This document shows positions 1 through 9,501 of a stretch of 64,000 nt of DNA, one piece after another. The stretch's first letter is position 1; every line of letters starts with the position of its first letter. The notes under the pieces were generated by a model. The model was not told where the DNA came from. It ran no database searches and saw only the letters and a program-made list of their open reading frames with translations. The translations under genes were made by a program, and so were the position numbers. Source of the DNA: Amycolatopsis nigrescens CSC17Ta-90 (lineage in GTDB: Bacteria; Actinomycetota; Actinomycetes; Mycobacteriales; Pseudonocardiaceae); contig NZ_ARVW01000001.1 of NCBI RefSeq assembly GCF_000384315.1, forward strand, positions 9,035,001 through 9,099,000, in the 5' to 3' direction.

Positions 1-122
1 ACCAGCGCCAGCACGGCCAGCAACCCGAAACCGGCCTGCCACAGGCGTTTCCGCGAAGGCCGCGCGGTGCGCAGCGGCACGGTCGGCCGGTTCAGCGGCG
101 CGGTGGCGGTGGTCCCGTTCAT
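1..122 (-). CDS. Membrane protein, N-terminus only (window edge)
   Basis: Only the first 40 codons are inside the window. They start at an ATG whose complement is at 120-122. The visible peptide has a Thr/Pro/Arg-rich cytoplasmic start followed by a hydrophobic stretch (GFGLLAVLALV), so the product begins with a membrane segment. It lies downstream of a two-component operon on the same strand, separated by a 48-bp palindrome. Genes in this position next to actinobacterial two-component systems are often ArnT/family 39 glycosyltransferases, but nothing visible here proves that, so the function is left open. Three 11-bp repeats just upstream suggest control by the neighbouring response regulator. 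Confidence 0.6.
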   Translation of the reverse strand, partial: MNGTTATAPLNRPTVPLRTARPSRKRLWQAGFGLLAVLAL

Positions 123-138
123 GGTGACCAGCCTCCGG

Positions 139-171
139 CCGGACACTGAACCTTACGTGAAGCTCACATGA
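139..171 (-). promoter_or_regulatory. Candidate OmpR-family operator: three 11-bp direct repeats
   Basis: On the minus strand three consecutive 11-mers read TCATGTGAGCT, TCACGTAAGGT and TCAGTGTCCGG, each starting with TCA at exactly 11-bp spacing. Direct repeats with about one helical turn of spacing are typical of OmpR/PhoB-type regulators. The array lies 17 bp upstream of the partial membrane protein gene, and a similar pair precedes the adjacent two-component operon. The assignment to the local regulator is inferred. Confidence 0.5.
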
Positions 172-182
172 GAGGACCTTCA

Positions 183-230
183 CCTCGTGAGTGGAAAGTG
201 TTGCCGGAGCAACACTTTCCACTCACGAGG
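183..230. repeat. Palindromic element family A, copy 1
   Basis: Perfect inverted repeat with 22-bp arms and loop CGGA, starting one base after the stop codon of the response regulator gene. The same element recurs at 24122-24167 with compensatory base-pair changes and the reverse-complement loop. It can form a strong hairpin but has no clear U-tract, so it is a terminator-like dispersed repeat and not a textbook terminator. Confidence 0.85.
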
Positions 231-890
231 TCAGTCGACGCGGTAGCCCATGCCGCGGACGGTCTCGATCCGGTCCGGCCCGATCTTGCGCCGCAGCGTG
301 CGCACGTACACATCGACCACATTGGACCCGGGGTCGAAGTCGTAGCCCCAGACGTGGGAAAGGATCTGCTCCCGCGAGAGCACCTGGCCGGGATGCCGCA
401 GGAAAAGCTCGAGCAGCGCGAACTCCCGCGCGGTCAGGTCGACGGTGCGGTCCGGGGTCTGCGCCCGGCGGGTGCGCAGGTCCAGCGAGACGTCGCCGTG
501 TCGCAGCACGGTCACCTCCGGCCCCCGGTCCGCGGACTTCAGCCGCAGCCGCACCCTGGCCAGCAGCTCCTCGAACCGGAACGGCTTGGTCATGTAGTCG
601 TCGGCGCCGCCTTCGAGGCCGGCCACCGTGTCCCCCACCGAGTCGCGCGCGGTCAGGATGATCACCGGCGTGGTCACCTTCGCCTGGCGCATCGACTGCA
701 GCACGGCGAACCCGTCGCGCCGGGGCAACCCGAGGTCGAGCACCATCAGGTCGAACCCGCCGGACACCGCGTGCGCCAGCGCGGCATCCCCGTCCGCCAC
801 CACCGTCGTGGCGAATCCGTTGGCGCGCAAGCCTTTCTCCACGAAGGAGGCGATGCGCTGCTCGTCCTCCGCGATCAGGATCCGGCCCAT
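231..890 (-). CDS. OmpR/PhoB-family response regulator
   Basis: DNA-binding response regulator of 219 aa, normal family length. The receiver domain (about 1-118) has the acidic pocket E8/D9, phospho-acceptor D52 in VLDLGLPRRDG, T80 and K102. The winged-helix output domain (about 128-219) ends in the usual RTLRRKIG and VRGMGYRVD motifs. The start ATG at 890 overlaps the end of the histidine kinase gene by 16 bp, so the two are translationally coupled partners. It is the last gene of a three-gene operon. The signal sensed cannot be told from sequence. TCA-type 11-bp repeats upstream of both the operon and the next gene are its likely binding sites. Confidence 0.95.
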   Translation of the reverse strand: MGRILIAEDEQRIASFVEKGLRANGFATTVVADGDAALAHAVSGGFDLMVLDLGLPRRDGFAVLQSMRQAKVTTPVIILTARDSVGDTVAGLEGGADDYMTKPFRFEELLARVRLRLKSADRGPEVTVLRHGDVSLDLRTRRAQTPDRTVDLTAREFALLELFLRHPGQVLSREQILSHVWGYDFDPGSNVVDVYVRTLRRKIGPDRIETVRGMGYRVD

Positions 891-2392
891 CGGGTCACCT
901 CACGTCCTGCTTTCGGGCCCGGCGTCGCGGGCAGTTCGATACCGAAGGTCGCGCCGTAGCCCGGTTCGGACACCATCCTGGCCCGGCCCTGGTGCGCTTC
1001 GGCGATGGCTCGCACGATGGCCAGCCCGAGCCCGGCCCCGGTGCGCTCCCCGCCGCCGTCCGAGCCGCGGACGAACCGGTCGAAGATCCGCTCCACGTCC
1101 TCCTCGGGGACGCCGGGGCCGGTGTCGGTGACCCAGAACGAAACCGTGCCGTCGGACAGCGCCGACCCGATCCGGATCGGGTCGCCGTCCGCGGTGTGCT
1201 GCACCGCGTTCTGCGCGAGCTGGAGCACGGCCTGGGTGACCCGCTGCGGGTCCAACCAAGCCTCGCCCTCCCCGATCGCTTCCAGCGTCCACCGCCGCGC
1301 CGCGATGGCCCGCGCCTTGGCTTCGATATCGCTGGACAGCTCGGGCACGGAAACCCATTCGGCGCGCAGGAAATCCGGTTGTTCGGTCTTGGCCAGCAGC
1401 AGCAGTTCGTCCACGATCCTGGCCATCCGCTCCAGCTCGTCGGTGCACAGCCGGACGACCTCGGCCCGCTCGGCCGGATCGTCGCCCATCAGGTCCAGAT
1501 GCCCGAGGATGATCGTGATCGGCGTGCGCAGCTCGTGCCCGGCGTCGTCGAGAAACTGCCGCCGGGTGCTGAACGCCCGCTCCAGCCGGTCCAGCATCGC
1601 GTTGAACTGCTCGGCCAGTGCGGCGATGTCGTCCCGCCCGTGCACCGGGATGCGGTGGGTCAGGTCCGCCTCGGTGAGCTCGGCGGCCGCCAGCCGCACG
1701 GTCCGCACCGGCGCCAGAATCCGGCCGGCGGCCAGCCACGAGACCCCGGCGGCCAGCACCAGCGCGGCCAGGCTCACCCAGATCAGGGTCCGCACAGTAC
1801 CGGCCACATCCGCGCGAAGGGGTTCCACGAAGTACCCCGCGATGAACCAGCCCGAAGGCGTGCCGCCACCGCCGGGCGGCAGTACATCCGCGCGCAACCA
1901 CCGGAACTCGCCCGCCGTCGTCATCAGCGTGCCGGTGCCCGCCGGATCGTCCACCATGGACCGCAGCGCGGGCTGGTCCAGCGGCACGTTCTGCACCGAC
2001 TGGTCGATCTGTTTGAGCGAGTTCAGCTTGTTCCCCAGCGGCACCACGCCGAGCAGCACCTCGGCCTCGTGGATGTACTGGGTGCCGAGGTGCAGGCCGA
2101 ACAGCGTCCAGGCGTCCTGGATCGCCCGGCCCTGCCCCTGGTCGTAGCCCGCCCTGGCGAAGGTGCGGAACTCCTCCACGTCCTGTTCCAGCGCCCGGTT
2201 CACCCGGTCGTCCACGGCGGCCCGCTCGAACTCGGCCACCAGCAGCACCACCACGGCCAGCCCGGCCGTCATCACCAGCATGAACCAGCCCATGATCCGC
2301 ACCCGCGCGGAGACCCGGCTGCCCCGGCTGTCACGGCGGTCCCGGACGGGCTCAGCCGTCGTCATGGTCGTCGTCGTCATCATCGTCGTCAT
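875..2392 (-). CDS. Sensor histidine kinase
   Basis: Membrane sensor kinase partnered with the overlapping response regulator. Order: membrane segment (about 34-54), extracytoplasmic sensor region (about 55-200), second membrane segment (about 202-222), HAMP linker, HisKA domain with the H-box DDAGHELRTP, and HATPase with N-box QLAQNAVQHT, G1 DTGPGVP and G2 GAGLGLAIV. All catalytic motifs are present. The start is uncertain: in-frame ATGs occur at 2392, 2383, 2380 and 2365, and the first 12 residues are only Met and Thr. This low-complexity start lies over the Asp codons ending the preceding gene in another frame. A start at 2365 would leave a 14-bp overlap. Confidence 0.93.
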   Translation of the reverse strand: MTTMMTTTTMTTAEPVRDRRDSRGSRVSARVRIMGWFMLVMTAGLAVVVLLVAEFERAAVDDRVNRALEQDVEEFRTFARAGYDQGQGRAIQDAWTLFGLHLGTQYIHEAEVLLGVVPLGNKLNSLKQIDQSVQNVPLDQPALRSMVDDPAGTGTLMTTAGEFRWLRADVLPPGGGGTPSGWFIAGYFVEPLRADVAGTVRTLIWVSLAALVLAAGVSWLAAGRILAPVRTVRLAAAELTEADLTHRIPVHGRDDIAALAEQFNAMLDRLERAFSTRRQFLDDAGHELRTPITIILGHLDLMGDDPAERAEVVRLCTDELERMARIVDELLLLAKTEQPDFLRAEWVSVPELSSDIEAKARAIAARRWTLEAIGEGEAWLDPQRVTQAVLQLAQNAVQHTADGDPIRIGSALSDGTVSFWVTDTGPGVPEEDVERIFDRFVRGSDGGGERTGAGLGLAIVRAIAEAHQGRARMVSEPGYGATFGIELPATPGPKAGREVTRWAGS

Positions 2393-2627
2393 CCACCGGC
2401 GGCGGCGGTGGCAGCCTGTCCTGGGTCTCGACGGGCACCGAAGGGGCCGTGGTCGGCGGAACTCCCGGCTCGGGGGGAAGGCTGGTCGGTGGTGCCTCGC
2501 CGATCCGCACCACGGCCGGCACCCTTGGCGGGTCCGGCTCGGTCACCAGCAGCAACGCGGCCAGCCCGGCACCGACCGGCAGCACGATCGCGGCCGCCAG
2601 CACGGCGATCCGGGGTGCACGAGTCAT
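2352..2627 (-). CDS. Small membrane-anchored protein with acidic tail
   Basis: A 91-aa protein with an N-terminal hydrophobic segment (about 5-28), a Pro-rich extracytoplasmic region, and a C-terminus with nine consecutive Asp residues followed by HDDG. It is the first gene of the operon with the kinase and regulator and overlaps the kinase start. No family is recognised. Its position suggests an accessory or stress-sensing component of the two-component system, by inference only. A GTG three codons upstream (2636) is an alternative start. Confidence 0.6.
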   Translation of the reverse strand: MTRAPRIAVLAAAIVLPVGAGLAALLLVTEPDPPRVPAVVRIGEAPPTSLPPEPGVPPTTAPSVPVETQDRLPPPPPVDDDDDDDDDHDDG

Positions 2628-2654
2628 GGGTTCCACCGTTCCGGAGCCCGGCGA

Positions 2655-2676
2655 AAACCGGATGAGACCGAGATGA
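2655..2676 (-). promoter_or_regulatory. Candidate OmpR-family operator of the two-component operon
   Basis: Two adjacent 11-mers on the minus strand, TCATCTCGGTC and TCATCCGGTTT, lie 27 bp upstream of the first gene of the operon. They share the TCA start and 11-bp step of the array at 139-171. This suggests autoregulation by the encoded regulator. Confidence 0.45.
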
Positions 2677-2710
2677 GGAATTCTTCATCATCCCGGTCCC
2701 ACCCGCACAC

Positions 2711-5700
2711 TCAGCTCTTAGCAACCGCCACGGTCACCTTGACGCCCTCGCCGACGGTGCCGGCGAACCCGTCCGCGACCGCGCCGTGCGACACCGCCAC
2801 AGCCAGTGTCTCCGCGGCGATGAACCGCTCGAACGCACCGGCCGCCGCCAGCACGTCGCCGTCGGCGTCCACGGTCAGCTCGATCCGGTCGGCCACGTCC
2901 AGCCCGGCTTCCCGGCGGGCCTGCTGCACCACCCGCACCAGGTCCCGTGCCACGCCCTCGGCGGCCAGCTCCGGGGTGACCTCGGTGTCCAGCAGGACGA
3001 GACCGGTGCCGCCGGGCAGCTCGGCCGCGACCCCGGCGTCCTTGGCGACCAGCCGGCGCTCGTACTCGCCTTCGGCCAGCTCCACCCCGGCCGCCACCAC
3101 GGCGCCGGACGGCGAGGTCGTCCAGTCCCCCGCCTTCACCGCCTTGATCACCTTCTGCACGTCCTTGCCCAACCGCGGCCCGGCGGCCCTGGCATTCACC
3201 ACCACCTCGAAGGCGCCGTGCGCGGCCACGTCGTCGGTCAGCTCGACCGACTTCACGTTCACCTCGTCCCGGATGATGTCGGTGAACTCCCGCAGCGCGT
3301 CCGCGTCGGGCGCGGCGACGAGCAGCCGCGCCAGCGGCAGCCGCACCCGCAGCTTGTTCGCCTTGCGCAGGGAAAGCGCGGACGAGCAGACCTGGCGCAC
3401 CCGGTCCATCGCGGTCACCAGCGCCGGGTCCGCGGGCAGTTCCGCCCGGCCGGGCCAGTCGGTGAGGTGTACCGAGCGCTCCCCGGTCAGCCCGCGCCAC
3501 ACCGCCTCGGTGGTCAGCGGCAGCAGCGGCGCGGTCACTCGGCAGACCAGCTCCAGCACGGTGTGCAGGGTGTCGATGGCGTCGCGCTCGCCGGCCCAGA
3601 ACCGGTCCCGCGACCGGCGCACGTACCAGTTGGTGAGCAGCTCGAGGAAGTCGCGGACGAGCGCGCAGGCGCCCGCCACGTCGTAGGTGTCCATCCCGTA
3701 CTCGACATCGGTGACCAGCTGGTGCGTCTTGGCCAGGATGTAGCGGTCCAGCACGTGCCGCGAGTCGGTGCGCACCGTGCCCTCGACCCCCTCGGCGTTG
3801 GCGTACAGCGCCAGGAAGTAGTACGAGTTCCACAGCGGCAGCACCGCCTGGCGCACCGCGTCCCGGATTCCCCGCTCGGTGACGACCAGGTTGCCGCCGC
3901 GCAGGATCGGGCTGGCCATCAGGTACCAGCGCATGGCGTCCGAGCCGTCCCGGTCGAACACCTCCGTGACGTCCGGGTAGTTCCGCAGCGACTTGGACAT
4001 CTTCTGCCCGTCCGAGCCGAGCACGATGCCGTGCGACACGCAGTGCCGGAACGCCGGCCGGTCGAACAGCGCGGTGGCCAGCACGTGCAGCAGGTAGAAC
4101 CAGCCGCGGGTCTGCCCGATGTACTCCACGATGAAGTCGCCTGGGTAGTGGTGCTCGAACCAGTCCGCGTTCTCGAACGGGTAGTGCACCTGGGCGTACG
4201 GCATCGACCCGGAGTCGAACCACACGTCCAGCACGTCCTCGACCCGGCGCATGGTGGACTTCCCGGTCGGGTCGTCCGGGTTCGCCCTGGTCAGCCGGTC
4301 GATGTAGGGCCGGTGCAGATTGTCCAGCCGCACCCCGAAATCGCGCTCCAGCTCGTCCAGCGAGCCGTACACGTCGGTGCGCGGGTAGGCCGGGTCGTCC
4401 GACTGCCACACCGGGATCGGCGTGCCCCAGTACCGGTTGCGGGACACCGACCAGTCGCGGGCGTTCTCCAGCCACTTGCCGAACTGCCCGTCCTTGACGT
4501 TCTCCGGGTACCAGGTGATCTGCTGGTTCAGCTCGACCATCCGGTCCTTGAACTCGGTGACCGCGACGAACCAGGACGAGACCGCCCGGTAGATCAGCGG
4601 GTTGCGGCAGCGCCAGCAGTGCGGGTACGGGTGCTCGTAGGTCTCGTGCCGCAGCAGCACCGCGCCCTGGCGGCCGGCCGAACCGGTACCGTTCTTCAGG
4701 TCCTTGATGATGTTCGGGTTCGCGTCGAAGACGAGCTGGCCCTCGTAGTCGGGTACCTGGGCGTCGAACTTGCCGCGCGCGTCCACCGGAGTGGCCGGCA
4801 CGATCCCGGCCGCGTCGGTGACCACCTTGTCCTCTTCACCGTAGGCGGGCGCGATGTGCACCACGCCGGTGCCGTCCTCGGTGGTGACGTAGTCCGCGGA
4901 CAGGATCTGGTGCGCGTGCTCGCGGCCGACGAAGTACGGGAACGGCGGTGCGTAGCGCTGGCCCAGCAGCTCGGTGCCGGTGTAGTGGCCGACGACGGGC
5001 GGGTTCTCGCCGAGTTCCTTCGCATAGGCAGCTACCCGCGCTTCGGCGAGCAGGAACCGCTTCCCGTCGGTGTTCTCCGGCGCCACCAGCACGTACCGGA
5101 CGTCCGGGTGCACCGCGGTCGCCAGGTTCGACGGCAGCGTCCACGGCGTGGTGGTCCAGATCAGCAGGTAGCTGCCGTCCAGCTCGTTGTCGTTGCCGGC
5201 CAGCCGCAAACCGACCGTGACCGCGGGGTCCTGCCGGCTCTGGTAGACGTCGTCGTCCATCCGCAGCTCGTGGTTGGACAGCGGGGTCTCGTCGCGCCAG
5301 CAGTAGGGCAGCACCCGGTAGCCCTCGTAGACCAGCCCCTTGTCCCAGAGCTGCTTGAACGCCCAGATCACCGACTCCATGTAGGTGACGTCGAGGGTCT
5401 TGTAGTCGTGCTCGAAGTCCACCCAGCGCGCCTGGCGGGTGACGTAACCCTGCCACTCGTTGGTGTAGCGCAGCACGGACTCGCGGCAGGCGTCGTTGAA
5501 GACCTCGATGCCCATCCGGTCGATCTCGGCCTTCTCGGTGATGCCGAGCTGCCGCATCGCCTCCAGCTCGGCGGGCAGGCCGTGGGTGTCCCAGCCGAAC
5601 CGGCGCTCGACCCGCTTGCCCTTCATGGTCTGGTAGCGCGGCACGATGTCCTTGACGTACCCGGTGAGCAGGTGCCCGTAGTGCGGCAGGCCGTTGGCGA

Positions 5701-5884
5701 ACGGCGGGCCGTCGTAGAACACGTACTCGTTGGCCCCGTTCACCCCCGGCTCCCGCGCCTGCACGCTGGCGGTGAACGTGCGGTCGGCCTCCCAGTAGGC
5801 CAGCACATCCTTCTCCAGCGCCGGGAACGACGGCTGGGACGGGACTCCCCCTGCGGTTTCGCCGGCCTGGGCCTTCGGATACAT
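2711..5884 (-). CDS. ileS: Isoleucyl-tRNA synthetase
   Basis: Charges tRNA-Ile with isoleucine in the cytoplasm. The product is 1057 aa, the size of the long eukaryote-like IleRS form common in actinobacteria. The class I signatures are HYGH at residues 68-71 and KMSKS at 628-632, with the large editing domain between them and an anticodon-binding C-terminus. The start chosen is the ATG at 5884, preceded by GAGGAG. A longer reading frame opens upstream but would run into the T-box leader. Expression is controlled by the T-box at 5885-6140. The gene stands alone, facing away from the FUSC gene. Confidence 0.97.
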   Translation of the reverse strand: MYPKAQAGETAGGVPSQPSFPALEKDVLAYWEADRTFTASVQAREPGVNGANEYVFYDGPPFANGLPHYGHLLTGYVKDIVPRYQTMKGKRVERRFGWDTHGLPAELEAMRQLGITEKAEIDRMGIEVFNDACRESVLRYTNEWQGYVTRQARWVDFEHDYKTLDVTYMESVIWAFKQLWDKGLVYEGYRVLPYCWRDETPLSNHELRMDDDVYQSRQDPAVTVGLRLAGNDNELDGSYLLIWTTTPWTLPSNLATAVHPDVRYVLVAPENTDGKRFLLAEARVAAYAKELGENPPVVGHYTGTELLGQRYAPPFPYFVGREHAHQILSADYVTTEDGTGVVHIAPAYGEEDKVVTDAAGIVPATPVDARGKFDAQVPDYEGQLVFDANPNIIKDLKNGTGSAGRQGAVLLRHETYEHPYPHCWRCRNPLIYRAVSSWFVAVTEFKDRMVELNQQITWYPENVKDGQFGKWLENARDWSVSRNRYWGTPIPVWQSDDPAYPRTDVYGSLDELERDFGVRLDNLHRPYIDRLTRANPDDPTGKSTMRRVEDVLDVWFDSGSMPYAQVHYPFENADWFEHHYPGDFIVEYIGQTRGWFYLLHVLATALFDRPAFRHCVSHGIVLGSDGQKMSKSLRNYPDVTEVFDRDGSDAMRWYLMASPILRGGNLVVTERGIRDAVRQAVLPLWNSYYFLALYANAEGVEGTVRTDSRHVLDRYILAKTHQLVTDVEYGMDTYDVAGACALVRDFLELLTNWYVRRSRDRFWAGERDAIDTLHTVLELVCRVTAPLLPLTTEAVWRGLTGERSVHLTDWPGRAELPADPALVTAMDRVRQVCSSALSLRKANKLRVRLPLARLLVAAPDADALREFTDIIRDEVNVKSVELTDDVAAHGAFEVVVNARAAGPRLGKDVQKVIKAVKAGDWTTSPSGAVVAAGVELAEGEYERRLVAKDAGVAAELPGGTGLVLLDTEVTPELAAEGVARDLVRVVQQARREAGLDVADRIELTVDADGDVLAAAGAFERFIAAETLAVAVSHGAVADGFAGTVGEGVKVTVAVAKS

Positions 5885-6140
5885 CGGTGCGCTCCTCGCG
5901 GTTCGTCTCTCGTACGGACGGCCGGAGCTCACCGGCCACCCACACGGGGACGAGACGCGGCCGTTTCCGGCGCGTTCCGCGGTACCACCCCGCTTGCCCG
6001 CCGACGGCGGGCCACTCGTTCGACGGCTGTCACGGGCCTACCCGTCCGGTTCTACTGAGGACCCGCCGAGGCGCGGTCCCGTTCTTCCGGAGGCTCCCCG
6101 GTGATGGCCGGATCGATGCCTGGTACATCCAGGTTAACGC
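5885..6140 (-). promoter_or_regulatory. T-box riboswitch leader of ileS
   Basis: The minus strand carries the conserved T-box core GGGTGGTACCGCGGAA (complement of 5975-5990), which pairs with the free CCA end of uncharged tRNA. Upstream, a putative specifier ATC (isoleucine codon, complement of 6103-6105) lies in CCATCACCGGGGAGCC. A 6-bp hairpin (5920-5937) and the ileS ribosome binding site follow. There is no U-tract terminator, which fits the translational T-box type known from actinobacterial ileS genes. The core and codon are seen directly; the mechanism is inferred from the family. Confidence 0.9.
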
Positions 6141-6238
6141 GCCGGTCCAGAGCATTTCCGCCAGGTGCCGTTAGACCGCCGCGCCATGCCCGTCCGCGGG
6201 ACCGGCGGCGGCCAGCACGCCCGCTTAGAGTGACCGGC

Positions 6239-6271
6239 ATGTCGATCATCGAGCGGGGAGCCCGGCGGTGA
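6239..6271 (+). CDS. Possible 10-aa upstream ORF coupled to the FUSC gene
   Basis: ATG at 6239 opens a 10-codon frame (MSIIERGARR) whose TGA overlaps the GTG start of the FUSC gene as GTGA. The arrangement would allow translational coupling. No ribosome binding site was checked beyond eye inspection, and the ORF is short enough to occur by chance. Confidence 0.25.
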   Translation: MSIIERGARR

Positions 6272-8097
6272 AGGGCCCGGCGATGCTGGTGGTGGTGCTG
6301 GCCGTGATCGGCGGTACGGCCGGCCTTGGTTACGCGGTCGGTCTCGGCAACGCTTCGGTGCTGGCCGCGCTGACCGCGTTGTTCTGCCTGATCGCCGCGG
6401 TCGGCGGGCCGCTGCGCGCGGATCTGCGGCTGCTGGCCAAGTTCGCGCCCGCGCTGGTGGTGGCCGTCGGCGTGCCCAGGCTGCTCGGCGCGGTCTCGCA
6501 CTGGGCGGCGATCGCGCTGCTGGCGGTGATCGTGTTCGTGGCCGGGCTGCTGCCCGCGCTGGGCTCCCGGTACGTGACGGTCGGCATGGGCCTCGGCATG
6601 GCGTCGGTGTTCGGCTACGGCTTCCAGCTCACCGGCGCGGCCAGTGCCGGGCAGATCATCGGGGCGCCCGCGCTGGCCGCCGGGGTGGGAGTACTGCTCC
6701 GGCTGCTGATGGGTGCCCGTGACCCGGGGAAGCCGACCAGGCAGGCCCTCGCCGACGCGCTCACCGATGCGGACCCCGCCGTCGCCGGGCGCGCAGCCAC
6801 GCTCTGGCTGAACGACCGGCCGGAGCGCTGGACCGGGCGGGTGGCCGGCGGCCTGCTGCGCTACCACGCCGCCACGGCGGTGCTCGAAGGCCGACGCGGC
6901 GCACTGCCAGTGCCTGCCACCGAAGAGGTCGGCGCAACGCTGGAGGCCGCGCGTGCGGAAGCGGATCGGCTGGCCGGGGCGGTCCGCGCGAAGTCCATTG
7001 TGGATGAAGTGAAACCGGTCGGGCGGCGGGCATCCGCGACCGCGTTGCCCGGCTCCACCGGCAGGCTGATCGAGGTGCTCTGGACCGCGCTGGAACAGAT
7101 CCGGGAGGCCGCGCTCGGCCGAGACAGGTCCAAAGTAGACATTCCGGCCGGGCTGCGACGGGAACTGCTGCGGACCTCCCTGCGCGGGGCGTTCTGCTGG
7201 CGCTCGGCCCAGCTGCGGCACGCGGTGCGCGGCACCCTCGGCATGGTGCTGGCACTGGTGGTGGCCGGATTGCGCCCCGGCGACCCGCTGACCGTCTCCT
7301 TCCTGATGACCGTCTACGCGATCATGCAACCGGAGTGGCAGGACACCCTGAGCCGCGCCTGGCAGCGCATCGCCGGCTCGCTGGGCGGCGCGGTGGTGCT
7401 CGCGCTGGCGATCTGGCTGCTGCCACCGGCCGCCCTGCTGCCTCTCGGCATCGCCGCGGTTTTGGCCGGTTTTCCCTTCCTGCGGACCAAACCGATGATC
7501 TTCAACGGCTGCATGGTGCTGATGAGCGTGAGCGTGAACGCCGGCAAGCAGCACCTCGACCCCGGCTACCTGCTGGTGGAGTACCTGCTGCTGATGCTGC
7601 TGGCCGCGATGATCGGGCTGCTCTTCGGCTTCGCCGCGGTGCCGGGCGTGCCAAAGCCGGCGCTGCCGGAACGCTTCGCCGAGGCCGTCGGCACCATGCG
7701 CGAGCTGCTCACCGGGTTCGCCGCGCTGCTACGCGGCGACGGGCCGGATCAGCGGGAGCTCGGCCTCGAACTGCGTGCCGCTGCGCGGGCAAGGCAGGAC
7801 CTGGCGAACGCGGAACCGGGCAGTGCCGAACCGACCGGGCGGCAGCGGGCCGCGGTGGACGACGCGGTCGACGGGCTGCGCGGGCTGGCCGGGGCGATGA
7901 CGGCCGCGCTGCTGCGCGGGCGGCACGACCCGGTGCTGGCGGCGGCCGTGGAAGAAGTGGCGCTGGCACTGGAATCCGGTGCGGACCCGGATCTCAACCT
8001 GCAGGCCACGGCCGGCGACGAGGAGCGGGAACTGCTGCTGGACACCATGGCCGCCGACGTGGTGCGGCTCAACCGGGCCGCCGCCGTGCTGCGCTGA
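6268..8097 (+). CDS. FUSC family membrane protein (aromatic-acid-exporter type)
   Basis: A 609-aa membrane protein with two hydrophobic blocks. The N-terminal half has about five to six membrane segments within residues 1-150. A cytoplasmic region of about 180 residues follows, then a second hydrophobic block (about 325-465) starting with the FUSC-like stretch RHAVRGTLGMVLALVVAG, and a helical C-terminus. This duplicated layout is typical of the FUSC/YccS/AaeB class. Substrate is unknown; efflux of aromatic or amphipathic compounds is the usual family suggestion. GTG at 6268 is preceded by GGGGAG. It converges on the MFS gene. Confidence 0.8.
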   Translation: MKGPAMLVVVLAVIGGTAGLGYAVGLGNASVLAALTALFCLIAAVGGPLRADLRLLAKFAPALVVAVGVPRLLGAVSHWAAIALLAVIVFVAGLLPALGSRYVTVGMGLGMASVFGYGFQLTGAASAGQIIGAPALAAGVGVLLRLLMGARDPGKPTRQALADALTDADPAVAGRAATLWLNDRPERWTGRVAGGLLRYHAATAVLEGRRGALPVPATEEVGATLEAARAEADRLAGAVRAKSIVDEVKPVGRRASATALPGSTGRLIEVLWTALEQIREAALGRDRSKVDIPAGLRRELLRTSLRGAFCWRSAQLRHAVRGTLGMVLALVVAGLRPGDPLTVSFLMTVYAIMQPEWQDTLSRAWQRIAGSLGGAVVLALAIWLLPPAALLPLGIAAVLAGFPFLRTKPMIFNGCMVLMSVSVNAGKQHLDPGYLLVEYLLLMLLAAMIGLLFGFAAVPGVPKPALPERFAEAVGTMRELLTGFAALLRGDGPDQRELGLELRAAARARQDLANAEPGSAEPTGRQRAAVDDAVDGLRGLAGAMTAALLRGRHDPVLAAAVEEVALALESGADPDLNLQATAGDEERELLLDTMAADVVRLNRAAAVLR

Positions 8098-8114
8098 CCA
8101 TCCTTTTAGGACAC

Positions 8115-9482
8115 TCACCGTACGGCGCGTGCGGTGACCCCGATCGCGACCAGCCAGAGCGCGGCGGCCGCCAGTGCGAGCTGGTGCAGCCCGGCGGTGA
8201 AGGCGGCCTGGTGTGCCGGCTCACCCGCGACCGCCCCGAACACGGCGACCCCCAGCGCTCCGGACGCCTGCCGCGCGGTGTTGTTCACCCCGCTAGCCAG
8301 CCCGGCCCGGTCCGGGGGCACCGCGTCCACCGCGGCCGTCACCACCGCGGCGGTGAGCACCCCCATCGCGATGCCGAGCCCGGCCATCGGCAGCACGAAG
8401 GCGCCGTAGCCGCTGTGCCCGGTCACCCGCAGCAGCCCGAGCAGCGACACCGCCCCGAGGGCGAGGCCGGCGATGATCAGCGGCCGCGGCCCGAACCGCG
8501 CGGTGAGCCTGCCCGCCACCGGGGCCAGCAGGGACAGCGGCAGGAAGATCGGCAGCATCCGCAGCCCGGCGGCCTGCGGGGTGAAACCCAGCACTCCCTG
8601 CAGGTACAGGGTGCTGACCAGGACCGTGCCGAGGCCGGTGAAGTTCATCGCACCCGCCACCAGGTTCGCGCCGACGAACCGCCAGGACCGCAGCAATGCC
8701 AGCGGTAGCAACGGATCCGCGGCCCGCCGTTCGGCCAGCACGAATCCGGCACCGGCCAGCACCGCCACCCCCGCGGCCAGCACGGTGGCCGTACCGAGGC
8801 CGTGCTCCCCCGCGTCGATCACCGCGTACACCGCGGCCGTCAGCGCTACCGCCGCGGTCACCGCACCGGGCAGGTCGATCCGGCGCCCCGGCACCGGGCG
8901 GGCGGCCGGTACCAGCAGGTGGCAGGCCAGCACGGCCAGCGCGGTCAGCGGAACGTTGAGCCAGAACAGCGACCGCCAGCCGGCCGAACCGACCAGCAGC
9001 CCGCCCAGCAGCGGGCCCGCGGACAACGCCAGCGCCGAAACCCCGGCCCACACCCCGAGCGCCCTGGCCCGGTCCGCCCGGTCCGGATGGCTGCTGGTGA
9101 TCACCGCCAGCGTGCCGGGCAGCAGCAGCGCGGCGCCGAGGCCCTGCACCGCGCGCCAGCCCACCAGCACGGGCGCCGACCAGGCCAGCGCGCATCCCGC
9201 CGACGCGACACCGAACAGGGTGAAGCCGGCGAGCACCACCCGGCGGTGCCCGAGCACGTCCCCGACCACCCCGCCGCACAGCAGCAGCGCGGCCAGCACC
9301 ACCGCGTAACCGTCCACCACCCACTGCAGGCCGGACAGCCCCGCGTGCAGGTCATCGCCGATCGCGGGCAGTGCGACATTGACCACGGTGACGTCGAGCT
9401 GGACCAGGAACATCCCGGCGCACAGGGTGAGCAGCACGGCCTTCCTGGCCGTTTTCGCGGTAGCGGGCGCGGTAATGGGCAT
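8115..9482 (-). CDS. MFS transporter, DHA2/EmrB-QacA type drug exporter
   Basis: Proton-driven exporter of 455 aa, inner membrane, with about 14 predicted hydrophobic helices. Family motifs are visible: LDVTVVNVALPAI in helix 1, the GDVLGHRRV loop between helices 2 and 3, and a motif C-like helix 5. Start at the ATG complementary to 9480-9482; the frame stays open upstream but crosses the divergent regulator's operator. It is divergently transcribed from a winged-helix regulator with a 26-bp palindrome between them, so the regulator very probably represses it. Drug substrates cannot be told from sequence. Confidence 0.92.
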   Translation of the reverse strand: MPITAPATAKTARKAVLLTLCAGMFLVQLDVTVVNVALPAIGDDLHAGLSGLQWVVDGYAVVLAALLLCGGVVGDVLGHRRVVLAGFTLFGVASAGCALAWSAPVLVGWRAVQGLGAALLLPGTLAVITSSHPDRADRARALGVWAGVSALALSAGPLLGGLLVGSAGWRSLFWLNVPLTALAVLACHLLVPAARPVPGRRIDLPGAVTAAVALTAAVYAVIDAGEHGLGTATVLAAGVAVLAGAGFVLAERRAADPLLPLALLRSWRFVGANLVAGAMNFTGLGTVLVSTLYLQGVLGFTPQAAGLRMLPIFLPLSLLAPVAGRLTARFGPRPLIIAGLALGAVSLLGLLRVTGHSGYGAFVLPMAGLGIAMGVLTAAVVTAAVDAVPPDRAGLASGVNNTARQASGALGVAVFGAVAGEPAHQAAFTAGLHQLALAAAALWLVAIGVTARAVR

Positions 9483-9501
9483 GGCGCCAGCAAATCCCGG
9501 A

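Noticed and set aside
5885..5932. Longer ileS start at a GTG within the leader
   Set aside because: The start would lie in the T-box hairpin, and the extra residues are not IleRS-like.
2786..6058. A 1090-aa open frame opposite ileS
   Set aside because: Antisense shadow of a high-GC gene; no domains and low-complexity His/Arg/Val content.
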